A stretch of 64,000 bases of DNA from Pythium myriotylum (lineage: Eukaryota; Oomycota; Peronosporomycetes; Pythiales; Pythiaceae). Numbering within the stretch: the first letter of the stretch is position 1; every line of letters begins with the position of its first letter. Below, in pieces: positions 10,794 through 21,365 of the stretch. Below the pieces are notes generated by a model. It had not been told where the DNA came from, did no database searches, and was given only the letters and a program-made list of their open reading frames with translations. The stretch spans positions 186,001 through 250,000 of the forward strand of contig JALJCQ010000009.1 in NCBI GenBank assembly GCA_023091665.1, given 5' to 3'. The translations under genes and the position numbers were made by a program.

Positions 10794-11476
10794 GCAAGAG
10801 GATTCAAGTGCTCGTGGGTTCTGCATACATCTTGAAATACCATGTGTATTGGTTCGAACAGCCAGTTGTCGATTGGTGGATAGACAGGTGAATGGGAATC
10901 TGAGTTTCGCTTCCGATATGTAGTAACACTTGTAGCTTCGTACTGTACGAAACCGCAGGGTAGCGATGTTTAGTCACCTTGAGAGTCAAGCAGAGACTTG
11001 TCGAGACCAGCCCCGGGGGATTCGCAGCGCAGTTCTTATCAGGCGCAGCTGAGCTTGGAGGCGAAGTTGCGTGGAACCGACCTCGCGAGTTTCTGATGAA
11101 TATCCGGCGTAAATTAAACTAATCAGTGCAAGATAAGTCCAAGTTTCTTCTTTCAGCTCTAAATCCAACACTGTTGAATTTGACCGATACGCAAGAACCG
11201 TGCATTGCTGAACGCGTGGACGCATTCGGCTCTACTGGAGAACAGGTGTTGGTCTCCATACGACGCAGAAGTCCTCCTTTGCATTCTTCATCTCATGTTC
11301 CTTTCCAAGTTTATATGTTTGGCTCACATGATGACCTTCCGTGAGAGTAAACGCACAAAAAACCTCTATCAAACAAATGCATCTCACTAGTTTATACAGC
11401 AAGATGACTTTGAAGGTGAGGTCTATTGGATCGCACTAATTATGAATCCTATAGCCGGGTCTAGCGACCCTGTTTC
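10794..11476. other. Intergenic region containing a dispersed repeat
   Basis: No gene recognised. The segment 11268-11407 resembles part of the upstream region inside both arms of the large inverted repeat (listed separately). The rest is unassigned. Confidence 0.5.
11268..11407 (+). repeat. Diverged third copy of a segment of the inverted-repeat arms
   Basis: Starting GAAGTCCTCCTTTGCATTC and running to TTTATACAGCAAGATG, this stretch aligns with 18327-18478 and with the reverse complement of about 14320-14471, with scattered substitutions. It indicates an older dispersed repeat, or a decayed upstream region of another gene copy. Confidence 0.7.
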
Positions 11477-11932
11477 CTACCGCGGAGCGTCGCGGAGTAT
11501 ATATCTCGACTGCCATTCCTGGAAGTCGGTCGCGAGCAGCTGATCCAGCTGACCGTGGTGTGGCCATCCGTGGGAGTGTAATCCTTGGACACTCCGCTTC
11601 GAGTCCATCGCGACGTTGGCCGCGTGGTCGGCCATCTTATTAAAGGTGCGGAGATGGTGATGCCAATGTCTGACACGTAATTCATCGGCTAGGCGTCGCG
11701 CCACGGCGTACAAAGGCCTTAACCGAGGATGTCTTGGCGGGTGATAAAGCCGAAGCTGACGGAGGATGAGCGCACTGTCCCCTACAACTTCCACGGACCA
11801 GTTGTGGCGTTTGGCGGCCTTGAGCCCTGTAATGAGGCCGAGGTATTCGGCTCTGTTGTTCGTGGTCTTCGGATGTGCATACGACATGGACGCACTCCAG
11901 ACGATGGTCGTGGCCGTCGCGTCATCGTTCAC
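11477..11932 (-). pseudogene. RNase H fragment of a retroelement
   Basis: The 151-residue open frame contains type-I RNase H hallmarks: NNRAEYLGLITGLKAA (the catalytic Glu helix), VVGDSALIL (catalytic Asp) and NKMADHAANVAMD (the C-terminal D region). The first catalytic Asp strand and any reverse transcriptase are missing. It is therefore a 3' remnant of a LINE- or LTR-type element. It lies just outside the left arm of the inverted repeat. Confidence 0.75.
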
Positions 11933-12272
11933 TCTTAAGATGATTGCCCCTTATACAGCAAGATGGCAAAGTAAGTCTAAGCAGCGGACCGAAACCAAAC
12001 AAGGAAGGTCAAACTGTATCGCGCCGCCAGCAACGACGACTTCATATCATCATCGACAACAACAACAAACGAGGATTTCTTACGCATTCTTTGTACTGAT
12101 CAAGTCACACATTCTCTCGGCGAGCCTCCTCAGTCTGATGAGTTACATGCAAGGTGCGGTAGTTCCACTTTACTTTCACTTTCGGTTGCTGGTCCTGTCG
12201 CTCGCGAATTCACGTCACAATATTTGGTCAATCTTCACCGCACAAACATCTACACGCTATTCGAGAACAACC

Positions 12273-14027
12273 TTAGTTGACCTTGCCTTTCGCTTTGTTG
12301 AGAAGATCTTTGGCTTTCTGGGTGAGATCGTTCTTCTTCTTGGTGGGAGCAGGTGCAGGGGCGGGAGCCGGGACGGGCTTGGGGTTGGGGACGAAAGTAG
12401 GCTTGGGGTCGGGTCGAAATGTGCCAATTGAGGTGCAATCATCACAGGGAGTATCATCGCCGTCGGCCAGCTCACGTCCAAGATTCTTTTTGGCTTTGTT
12501 GACGAGATCCTTGGCTTTGTCCTTGATATCACTCTTCTTCTTGGTGGGGGCGGGCGCCGGGGCAGGGGCCTGAGTGACTTCGATTACACCGCCACAGTTG
12601 CCACAGTCCGCATCACCGGCTAGCTCTCGTCCGAACTTGCCTTTGACCTTGTTGACAAGGTCCTTAGCCTTGTCCTTCAGGCCATCCTTCTTCTTCGTGG
12701 GGGTCGGGGCAGGGGCTGGGCCGGGGGTAGCAATCACTCCCCTGCTACCGCTTTCTCCTCCCTCGGCGAACGGTGCGTTGTCTTCGTCGGCCAGTTCACG
12801 TCCGAACCTGTTTTTGGCCTTGTTCAGAAGATCCTTGGCTTTGTCCTTGACGCTACTCTTCTTCTGGGTGGGGGCGGGCGCCGGGGCAGGAGCCTGAGTG
12901 ACCTCGATTACACCGTTGCAGTTGTCGCAGTCTGCATCACCAGCCAGCTCTCGTCCGAACTTCTTCTTGGCCTTGTTGACGAGGTCTTCGGCTGTTTGCT
13001 TGAGGTCGGTTTTCTTCTTGGTGGGGGCAGGGGCTGGGACTACGACTACGACACCACCGTTGCAGTTGTCGCAGGGCGTATCACCCGCGAGCTCTCGTCC
13101 GAACTTCTTCTTGGCCTTGTTCAGAAGGTCCTTGGCTTTGTCCTTGACGTCGTTCTTCTTCTGGGTGGGGGCAGGCGCCGGGGCAGGGGCCCGAGTGACT
13201 TCGATGACACCTCCACAGTTGCAGCAGTCCGGCAAGTTGTCGGCCAGCTCTCGTCCGAGCTTCTTCTTGGCCTTGTCCAGAAGGTCCTTGGCTTTGTCCT
13301 TGACGTCGTTCTTCTTCTGGGTGGGGGCGGGAGCCGGCGCTGGATCACGTTCTGTGATGACAGTGTTTCTGTTTGTGTTGTCGCCGCCCGCTAACTCGCG
13401 GCTCAGGCTGCCCAGCTTGGCCGACGTCTCGTCACCGCCCCTTTCACCACCATCACGCCCCTTCAAAGACGCACAGCTGACATAGATCTCCCAGTCTTCC
13501 GACTGCACCGGCATCCACAGCAACTTCAGCTGCTTCGCGTCGGCACAGCCAGCCTTGTTGATCGGAAGCTTGGCTGGCTGCTCACGGTACTTCCCCGCGC
13601 AATTGTCCTCCTGGAACACGCGCGTGTTGTCACACCACACCTCGCACGGACCGACTTGCGACACGGGAAACCCTGACCAATGCACCTCATCGGGCACGTC
13701 CTTAGGAGTCCCGTCAGCAAGCGTGACACCACACGACGGCGTGGACGGAGACTTGGCTTCGATGAGCTCCTTCAGCGACTTGTACGAGCTCGCCTTGAAG
13801 GCCTTCGTGAACGAGTCGAGGTTGACTTGCGGCGTGCTGGTGAACGAGCCGCCGTCGGGGACCGGCAGCATCGTCGACCCACGCACTGTCGCGGCAGGTC
13901 GAGTGGCGTTGCTGGAGGAGGAGACCAGCTGAGCCTTGGGCACCACCATGTACCCTTCGCCGGCGACGAGGGCTGGTGCGACCGCGGCGATGCACGCGGC
14001 TAGCGAGAGAACGAGAGCAGTCTTCAT
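12273..14027 (-). CDS. Secreted AA17-LPMO-like protein with Lys-rich tandem tail; histidine brace lost (584 aa)
   Basis: Residues 1-23 form a signal peptide (MKTALVLSLAACIAAVAPAL, cleavage near VAG). Residues 24 to about 185 form a domain related to the LPMO at 30131 and to oomycete AA17 lytic polysaccharide monooxygenases, keeping the cysteines and a [14 protein letters not shown] core. The N-terminal copper-binding His is Glu24 (GEGYMVVPK versus GHGYMLVPK) and the second brace His is Gln124 (SQVGPCE versus NHLGPCE). Oxidative activity is therefore unlikely. Residues ~230-584 hold seven ~45-50-residue units: a Pro/Ala linker (APAPAPT), a Lys-rich helix (KDKAKDLLNKAKKKFGRELA) and often a CDNCNG knot. 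It is probably a secreted carbohydrate-binding or wall/matrix protein; function unknown. Confidence 0.8.
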   Translation of the reverse strand: MKTALVLSLAACIAAVAPALVAGEGYMVVPKAQLVSSSSNATRPAATVRGSTMLPVPDGGSFTSTPQVNLDSFTKAFKASSYKSLKELIEAKSPSTPSCGVTLADGTPKDVPDEVHWSGFPVSQVGPCEVWCDNTRVFQEDNCAGKYREQPAKLPINKAGCADAKQLKLLWMPVQSEDWEIYVSCASLKGRDGGERGGDETSAKLGSLSRELAGGDNTNRNTVITERDPAPAPAPTQKKNDVKDKAKDLLDKAKKKLGRELADNLPDCCNCGGVIEVTRAPAPAPAPTQKKNDVKDKAKDLLNKAKKKFGRELAGDTPCDNCNGGVVVVVPAPAPTKKKTDLKQTAEDLVNKAKKKFGRELAGDADCDNCNGVIEVTQAPAPAPAPTQKKSSVKDKAKDLLNKAKNRFGRELADEDNAPFAEGGESGSRGVIATPGPAPAPTPTKKKDGLKDKAKDLVNKVKGKFGRELAGDADCGNCGGVIEVTQAPAPAPAPTKKKSDIKDKAKDLVNKAKKNLGRELADGDDTPCDDCTSIGTFRPDPKPTFVPNPKPVPAPAPAPAPTKKKNDLTQKAKDLLNKAKGKVN

Positions 14028-14055
14028 GTCTTGGATCGAGTTGCTCGAGCTGGTG

Positions 14056-14071
14056 CGAATTGAAGAATGAG
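14056..14071 (-). promoter_or_regulatory. Inr-like core promoter of the LPMO-like gene (left arm)
   Basis: The minus strand reads CTCATTCTTCAATTCG, a near-perfect oomycete Inr plus flanking element, 29 bp before the ATG at 14027. The same sequence occurs in the right arm. Confidence 0.65.
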
Positions 14072-15122
14072 AGATGGAGGACCATTGGATTCCTCTCGAG
14101 GACTACCCAACGTTCCTCCGCCCAGTGAGCACTTCTTGATTTCTACTCATCGATTCCGACTCCATGGGTAGGCGAGGTGGTCCCGAAGCTTGACATGTAC
14201 GGACGTGTGATTGCCACGACGGCATATCAAAATGGACCCAATGGAAGCGTCAATGGTCAACGTTGGTTCGCATGTTGAAGGCGCGGCAGCTGGAATTAAA
14301 GCAGCGGAGCGTTTGCCGATTTGCTGTATAAACTGATGAGATGCAACAATTGGATGTATGTGTTTGATAGAGGTTTGTGTGTGCATTGTCCCTCAAGCGA
14401 ACGTCATCCTGTGAGCCAAGTATATAAATTTGAAAGGGAACATGAGATGAAGAATGTAAAGGAGGACTTTCGTGGTGTTGGGGCACAACCAACATCCCTC
14501 CTCGTGCAGTATGGATAGTACGTATGGATGGTTGATCGATCCGTCAAGTGGACAGGCTTTCGATGAGAAGACAATGGACTTTTCCACCATCACAAGTTTA
14601 CGGCGACCCATCCGACTTGACTGTTATGTACAGTATGGTGGGTGAGTTTTGAGTCAGTGGAAGACCGGTGTATTCGTGGCTCCGGGTACAGTATTGCACT
14701 GTGTCTGTGTCTGTTGGTCCCGGTGAAAGGATTTCTTCTGGCGGCCGACTTCTTCTCAGATGTCTATCCACTCGACGGAACTTGACGCAACGAATAATGG
14801 CTTCTTGGCCACCGTGGCCAAGAAGCCCGGAAGACAATGGCCCAGAACCCCAGTACTGAACAGAACGTACGACAGCGCAGTAGCGGCGTCGTCTGCTATT
14901 GCACGGATCGGAGAACGTTCGAAGATCTGCATTGTCTGCATTTACGGAATCCCACCTTAACTAGAGCAGAGCATCCAATTTGGATGCTGCGGTTTCCGGA
15001 TGCGGTAAGATGCCGAGGAAGCTCGCTGTATAATTAGAACATTCGCCAGAGTAGAAGAGGATCATCCTCAGTCTGCAATTTGCACGCTAACAGCTTCTCC
15101 AACAACTCTCCCCTCGTTCACC

Positions 15123-16957
15123 ATGGCCTCTCCCGACGTCAAGCCAGGCTCGATCGCTTTTATTGGCCCAGCGCACTCATCGTCACTCGACTCGTTCACC
15201 TACGTGCGCGTCCGGCGTATCGAGCATCAGACAGCATGGGTGCAACCTGTCGGACCTGATCAAGTCGAGTCGAGTGAGCTAGATGTGCCCGTCACCAAGC
15301 TCCGTCATCGTTTGGTGGACCCACGCGAGACTGACCTGTGGCCTGGATCGTATGTCGGGCATCCTGTCGCTTTTCTCCAACCGCGGGGCTTATCGGCCGG
15401 GTTGTGGGCCTATGGTGTCGTGTCGGGATACCAAATGACGGACGACGGCCCGACACTTGACATTATTCACGTTGACACGGTTGTGAATGTTGTTCTCAGC
15501 GAACCCCCCCCCCCGACTGATCAAGGTCGACGTGCAATTACGCACTCCAAATTGGTGCGGGGGCAAACGGTGTGGCGTTGAGCCCGCTGGAGTTACTAGA
15601 GCACCAAGACGCAGTTTGGGCGGCAACGTCCAAGCGCCGAAAATCTATCGTATCGGCTGTGGAATCATTGCTGACATCACCATTTATTCCTGGCGACATT
15701 GTTCCGCTGATTCGTCCTAACGATCTTCAAACAGTCCGTGTTCGGCGACAACATATCATTGACTGCGCGAGCCAATCATCCAAAAAGCGTGCCAATACGG
15801 TATTCAACGATCCTCAACTTACAGCAACACCAACTGCGAATCCACCTCAGCACCAGCCATCTGATATCGATGAGCTCCTCGACGATGCGGTAAGTAGTAT
15901 CGATTCGAGGAATGACAAAGCGGAAGTACAGCGTCAAAATCAAACGTTGCGCAAGCGTCAACGTCTGCCATCCTCTTCATCATCATCCTCATCCACGTCC
16001 GAGGTCGAGGACACGCGTGAAGTGGTGGTACATTGGCCTCATCGCTCGTCTAATTCCCTATATCAACCATCGACAACCGAACTATCCCTCCATGCACTCG
16101 TAGCAAGTCCGTCATTGGCAGGTACGTCTCCACATGACACGCTAGAATCGCTGCAGCACTCCCCCCGCGTGGTGAAGTTTTTGCCATCTCCTCCCATTCT
16201 TCGTGGTGCGTACGGATTCGATTTCAGCCGTGGACTCGAAGTTCTGCACTTCAGACACGTCACGACCGCGGACCGAATCGCTGCACGTGAAGCCGGTGTT
16301 GACATGACTGATTTCTCAAAGAAGAATGTCATCCGACCCCCAGCGAAGGCGCGTAATCGAGCGGATGTAGCCGACGCACTGCGAACATTCCGACTCTTCG
16401 GTCGCTATTTCTACAACAAGAAAACTATCGCGGTTATCGAAGCCGCAGGTGTTTTTGTTGATGAGCATACTGGTATTCGAGATGATGACGCCGTTGGATG
16501 GAATTACATTGCATGGTGGATAGGTGACAAGTTCGGCAAGTTTAGCAGCCTTTTATTGTGCAACGAGACCGCTGCGGCACAAGCCGTCGCGCTCGAGTTC
16601 AACAGATTCGACGAAGATCTCGCACAGTTCAATGATCTCCGACAGCCACGACGAACGGACGAGTCAGAACAACACCAGCGACCACGGCACGGTGAGAATG
16701 GATCGCGTCGTCCTGAACGACAACGCCGTCCTCCAACTGTACCCCTGAGCATCATCAGTAGCCTTCCGACGTCTGGCTCAAAGACGCTATGCATGAAGTA
16801 TTTATCCGTCGCGGGGTGCTCTGGAAACGGTAGCGGGGGCTGCTTCGACCCTCGCCGAGCTCATTTCCGACCAAAGGGATCCGATTTGCACGCCGACGCG
16901 CGCAGTTTTATTCAGGAACGATACCAAGGCTTTGCACCAGCTTTTGCAGATCTCTGA
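15123..16957 (+). pseudogene. Gag-like / zinc-finger protein of a retroelement, frameshifted
   Basis: Two consecutive open frames (15123-15581 and 15572-16957) appear to be one gene. The first begins MASPDVKPGS with an SH3-like basic domain. It reads into LVRGQTVWR and stops, while the continuation (ANGVALSPLELLEHQ) is in another frame. The switch lies near the GGGGG run at 15559-15563. The second part ends with a cysteine motif (CMKYLSVAGCS...CFDPRRAHF), a C-C-C-H arrangement as in Gag-like nucleic-acid-binding proteins, then RSFIQERYQGFA. I do not recognise the exact family; a retroelement ORF1/Gag is the best guess. It occupies the spacer of the inverted repeat. An 11-C tract at 15504-15514 is a further indel-prone spot. 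Confidence 0.5.
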
Positions 16958-16960
16958 CTA

Positions 16961-17344
16961 ATGGAGGATGAGCACATGCGCAAGTACAAAACGCATTCAC
17001 CAACTGAAGAGGTGCCCTGCGCATGTGATGACCACCAACGTCACCGCCGCGATTTTAACTTACAGTCACGGCTCATTGAAGCAACCAATGATTTCGCCTT
17101 ACGTATCCTCCAAGATTTTGCCGCCATCCACGGCCATCAACTTCCACTTGCCAACTGGGACCAAGAGCAACTCGATCACACGTTCATCACAGAGGTGTCT
17201 GCGGTCGCTCGTGCATCCGGGGCAACACTTCCTGTCTTCATCCGTGCAATTCGCGGTGAGACCACCGAGGATCCGCGACCCAACAAGCACCTTCACCAAA
17301 TCCGTCGTCACATCGATGGTGTCGACAAATTGTCGCTGCTCTAG
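16961..17344 (+). pseudogene. Fragment downstream of the Gag-like gene (127 codons)
   Basis: Starts 4 bp after the preceding stop (MEDEHMRKYK...). It has a CACDDHQRHRR segment and a helical middle, then stops at 17342-17344 while similar-looking coding character continues in other frames. It is probably the beginning of the second open frame of the same degraded element. No catalytic motif is visible. Confidence 0.35.
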
Positions 17345-17833
17345 TGGAACCAAATCGTTGAGCACGGTGTGTGCCCGGAATGGTTGCCAACAAAGCCGGT
17401 AGTGCAATCACATCGACCACCAAACCACGGTTCCGCTCAACGGCATGAAGCTCTAGTACGAAAACACATTCGCAAAGGTGCACGTGACGGTCGATATCTC
17501 ATCGTCGAAGAATCACTACTCCTGCAATGGCCTGAGATCTTCATCAGTCAGATTGGTGCAGTGGAGAAAACCTCAGATGACGGTGTTGACATCGCGGGAC
17601 CCCAGGACAGAGTGGGGGCTCCCACATCGCGGTATGGGTGATTTCCACATAGCTTACACTCTCTTGCTGTTCTCATTTCCTAGGCGCTCTTGGTGCTGTT
17701 TTACTTCGAGCATGGTGCGCGTGGTTGTTATGAATTACTCTCGCAATGACGAATCCACGCGCACGCATATGCACACATCCGTACACACACCAACTTGATT
17801 CTCGATCGAGCTCGTGGTCCAAGTGCGTTGCAA
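17345..17833. other. Right part of the inverted-repeat spacer, no gene recognised
   Basis: About 490 bp with short frames only; probably the decayed tail of the spacer element. The boundary with the right arm is at 17834 (CTAG). Confidence 0.5.
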
Positions 17834-18726
17834 CTAGTTAAGGTGGGATTCCGTAAATGCAGACAATGCAGATCTTCGAACGTTCTCCGATCCGTGCAAT
17901 AGCAGACGACGCCGCTACTGCGCTGTCGTACGTTCTGTTCAGTACTGGGGTTCTGGGCCATTGTCTTCCGGGCTTCTTGGCCACGGTGGCCAAGAAGCCA
18001 TTATTCGTTGCGTCAAGTTCCGTCGAGTGGATAGACATCTGAGAAGAAGTCGGCCGCCAGAAGAAATCCTTTCACCGGGACCAACAGACACAGACACAGT
18101 GCAATACTGTACCCGGAGCCACGAATACACCGGTCTTCCACTGACTCAAAACTCACCCACCATACTGTACATAACAGTCAAGTCGGATGGGTCGCCGTAA
18201 ACTTGTGATGGTGGAAAAGTCCATTGTCTTCTCATCGAAAGCCTGTCCACTTGACGGATCGATCAACCATCCATACGTACTATCCATACTGCACGAGGAG
18301 GGATGTTGGTTGTGCCCCAACACCACGAAAGTCCTCCTTTACATTCTTCATCTCATGTTCCCTTTCAAATTTATATACTTGGCTCACAGGATGACGTTCG
18401 CTTGAGGGACAATGCACACACAAACCTCTATCAAACACATACATCCAATTGTTGCATCTCATCAGTTTATACAGCAAATCGGCAAACGCTCCGCTGCTTT
18501 AATTCCAGCTGCCGCGCCTTCAACATGCGAACCAACGTTGACCATTGACGCTTCCATTGGGTCCATTTTGATATGCCGTCGTGGCAATCACACGTCCGTA
18601 CATGTCAAGCTTCGGGACCACCTCGCCTACCCATGGAGTCGGAATCGATGAGTAGAAATCAAGAAGTGCTCACTGGGCGGAGGAACGTTGGGTAGTCCTC
18701 GAGAGGAATCCAATGGTCCTCCATCT

Positions 18727-18742
18727 CTCATTCTTCAATTCG
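18727..18742 (+). promoter_or_regulatory. Inr-like core promoter of the LPMO-like gene (right arm)
   Basis: CTCATTCTTCAATTCG, 28 bp before the ATG at 18771. Identical to the left-arm copy and very close to the oomycete initiator consensus. Confidence 0.65.
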
Positions 18743-19676
18743 CACCAGCTCGAGCAACTCGATCCAAGACATGAAGACTGCTCTCGTTCTCTCGCTAGCC
18801 GCGTGCATCGCCGCGGTCGCACCAGCCCTCGTCGCCGGCGAAGGGTACATGGTGGTGCCCAAGGCTCAGCTGGTCTCCTCCTCCAGCAACGCCACTCGAC
18901 CTGCCGCGACAGTGCGTGGGTCGACGATGCTGCCGGTCCCCGACGGCGGCTCGTTCACCAGCACGCCGCAAGTCAACCTCGACTCGTTCACGAAGGCCTT
19001 CAAGGCGAGCTCGTACAAGTCGCTGAAGGAGCTCATCGAAGCCAAGTCTCCGTCCACGCCGTCGTGTGGTGTCACGCTTGCTGACGGGACTCCTAAGGAC
19101 GTGCCCGATGAGGTGCATTGGTCAGGGTTTCCCGTGTCGCAAGTCGGTCCGTGCGAGGTGTGGTGTGACAACACGCGCGTGTTCCAGGAGGACAATTGCG
19201 CGGGGAAGTACCGTGAGCAGCCAGCCAAGCTTCCGATCAACAAGGCTGGCTGTGCCGACGCGAAGCAGCTGAAGTTGCTGTGGATGCCGGTGCAGTCGGA
19301 AGACTGGGAGATCTATGTCAGCTGTGCGTCTTTGAAGGGGCGTGATGGTGGTGAAAGGGGCGGTGACGAGACGTCGGCCAAGCTGGGCAGCCTGAGCCGC
19401 GAGTTAGCGGGCGGCGACAACACAAACAGAAACACTGTCATCACAGAACGTGATCCAGCGCCGGCTCCCGCCCCCACCCAGAAGAAGAACGACGTCAAGG
19501 ACAAAGCCAAGGACCTTCTGGACAAGGCCAAGAAGAAGCTCGGACGTAAACTGGCCGACGAAGACAACACACCGTTCGCCGGGGGAGGAGAAAGCGGTAG
19601 CAGGGGGGTGATTGCTACCCCCGGCCCAGCCCCTGCCCCGACCCCCACGAAGAAGAAGGATGGACCGAAGGACAAG

Positions 19677-20681
19677 ATGATGATGAAAGTTGGAGTCTAT
19701 TGGGTTACAACTGTGTGAACGCCTATAGCTTTGGATATGCAATGACAATGCGCGGTGCATGTCGGGCCAAGAGAAGCGTGATGGCCACCATGAGGGGGGG
19801 GGGGGGGGGGGGTCACCATGATGGGAGCAAAGATCCCCGTTCCGGGACGGTCGGATCCGGTGACGTGCCGCTATGGTTTCTTGAACACACAAACGGCAGT
19901 GGCAGCAGTTTATCGCCTCCGAGGGCTGGCAATCGAGTGATGACGCTCAATATTCGCCCTGAGGTAACTGCACTTGCCGGTGGGGGCGGTCAGGCCGCCA
20001 TGGGTCGGTGTAGCGCGTGGGTCAGTCCTTCAATTGACAAACGCGGTCCGTGATGGAGGTATCTCCTTGGGGGGGGGGGGGGGGCAGAAGCGGTGCAGCG
20101 CACACTTCAGGTGGTGGTGAAGCAGCCGCCGCTAGGGCGCACAATCTTCAATCCTACGGAAGCAGCTGAAACAGTCTTGCAAGCGCCGCACGTTTTCTTC
20201 GATCAGAGCGAAGCAAGTGAAGCGATCTCGCAAGCGCAGCACGGTCTTCGAGGGGAGGGAGGGGGGAGGGGGGGAGGAGGCTGAGCCTCGGGGAAAGCGC
20301 GGCCCTGATGTCGGGAGCGTCGACGGCGTTGCTGAGTGAAGAACTCCTGAAGAGAGCTTGCGGGCACTGAGGCTCCGCAGTCGTCTGGTGACTGGGGGGG
20401 AGGGGCCGCGATAAGGACGCGCACGAGCTCGCGCTCGCTGCGGTCATCGCCGGCCGTTGGCACGCGCGGGGCGCGCCGACCTCTTGCTCGCGTTCGCTTC
20501 CATGCTCTTCCCACGTCGGGCTTGCCACCAGCTGCCGTCGTGGCCGCCACTACACTTGGTTTCCGTATGCAGGGCGACTTTCATCGGCCACGTGGCAGCT
20601 GGTGGCTGGGAGCCAGAGCCGAGGCCTTGGTCCGAAGAGTGGTGGTCACTTGAGCTCGAGGTTGAAAGTTTGAAAGTGACT
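19677..20681. mobile_element. 1005-bp insertion flanked by a 10-bp direct repeat, origin unknown
   Basis: GAAGGACAAG occurs at 19667-19676 and again at 20682-20691, exactly where the LPMO-like tail breaks off and resumes, so it looks like a target-site duplication. The insert is GC-rich, with G19 at 19794-19812 and G16 at 20069-20084. No convincing terminal inverted repeat or transposase is seen. It could be a non-autonomous DNA element or filler DNA copied during break repair. Confidence 0.6.
20252..20280 (+). other. G-quadruplex-prone G-rich tract
   Basis: A run of GGGG, GGG, GGGGGG and GGGGGGG blocks separated by single A residues inside the 1 kb insertion. It satisfies the four-G-tract pattern; biological role unknown. 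Confidence 0.5.
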
Positions 20682-21356
20682 GAAGGACAAGGCTAAGGAC
20701 CTTGTCAACAAGGCCAAAAAGAAGCTCGGACGAGAGCTGGCCGATGGCGACAACACAAACAGAAACACTGTCATCACAGAACGTGATCCAGCGCCGGCTC
20801 CCGCCCCCACCCAGAAGAAGAACGACGTCAAGGACAAAGCCAAGGACCTTCTGAACAAGGCCAAGAAGAAGCTCGGACGAGAGCTGGCCGACAACTTGCC
20901 GGACTGCCGCAACTGTGGAGGTGTCATCGAAGTCACTCGGGCCCCTGCCCCGGCGCCTGCCCCCACCCAGAAGAAGAACGACGTCAAGGACAAAGCCAAG
21001 GATCTTCTCAACAAAGCGAAGGCCAAGATCAACTAAGGTTGTTCTCGAATAGCGTGTGTATGCTTGTTTAGTGGAGATTGCCCAAATGTTGTGACGTGAA
21101 TTCGCAAGTGACAGGACCAGCAGCCGAAAGTGAAAGTTGAACTACCGCACCTTGCATGCAACTCATCAGATTGAGGAGGCTCGCCGAGAGAATGTGTGAC
21201 TTGATCAATACAAAGAATGCGTAAGAAATCTTCGTTTGTTGTTGTTATCGATGATGATATGAAGTCGTCGTTGCTGGCGGCGCGGTACTGAGGGGAGCTA
21301 GAAGGGACTCTCTCTTTGTTAGCTATCAGGGTCCGCTGTTTAGACTTACCATTTAA

Positions 21357-21365
21357 GTAAATATC
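21357..21365. repeat. Left 9-bp target-site duplication of the MULE
   Basis: GTAAATATC, identical to 26966-26974 at the other end of the element. Nine bp is the characteristic length for Mutator-like elements. Confidence 0.9.

Larger units (their letters stand above)
11960..14964. repeat. Left arm of a large inverted repeat
   Basis: Positions x here pair with 32798-x in the right arm. From 14964 back to about 13265 the arms look essentially identical; open frames in several phases match residue for residue. The inner edge is sharp at CTTAACTAG (14956-14964). Further out, homology continues with divergence and indels, through the repeat tail and the 3' flank to about 11960. Contains the intact LPMO-like gene. 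Confidence 0.9.
18771..21035 (+). pseudogene. Second copy of the LPMO-like gene, interrupted by an insertion
   Basis: The first ~260 codons equal the intact left-arm gene, including the Glu and Gln in place of the brace histidines. The tail jumps from repeat 1 directly to a unit resembling repeats 4-5 (DEDNTPFAGG, GVIATPGPAPAP), indicating unequal recombination between tail repeats. At 19677 the frame enters foreign sequence and stops at 19718. The tail resumes at 20682 in an open frame to the stop at 21033-21035 and repeats the NTNRNTVITERDPAPAPA junction found once in the intact gene. A shortened secreted protein of 315 aa could still be made from the 5' part. Confidence 0.8.
17834..21345. 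repeat. Right arm of the large inverted repeat
   Basis: Reverse-complement partner of the left arm, with the axis at about 16399. It is essentially identical from 17834 to about 19535. It is then rearranged by loss of repeat units and by a 1 kb insertion at 19677-20681. It becomes recognisable again through the gene end (21035) and the 3' flank (21036-21345). A MULE inserted at 21357 ends the visible homology. Confidence 0.9.

Noticed and set aside
12277..13485. Long open frames antisense to the LPMO-like tail (Leu/Ala/Gly-rich)
   Set aside because: They mirror the Lys/Ala/Pro repeat on the coding strand. Repetitive GC-rich codons keep the antisense open.
20093..20550. Open frames inside the 1 kb insertion
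   Set aside because: They are low-complexity GC-rich frames on both strands with no family resemblance and interrupted by homopolymers.
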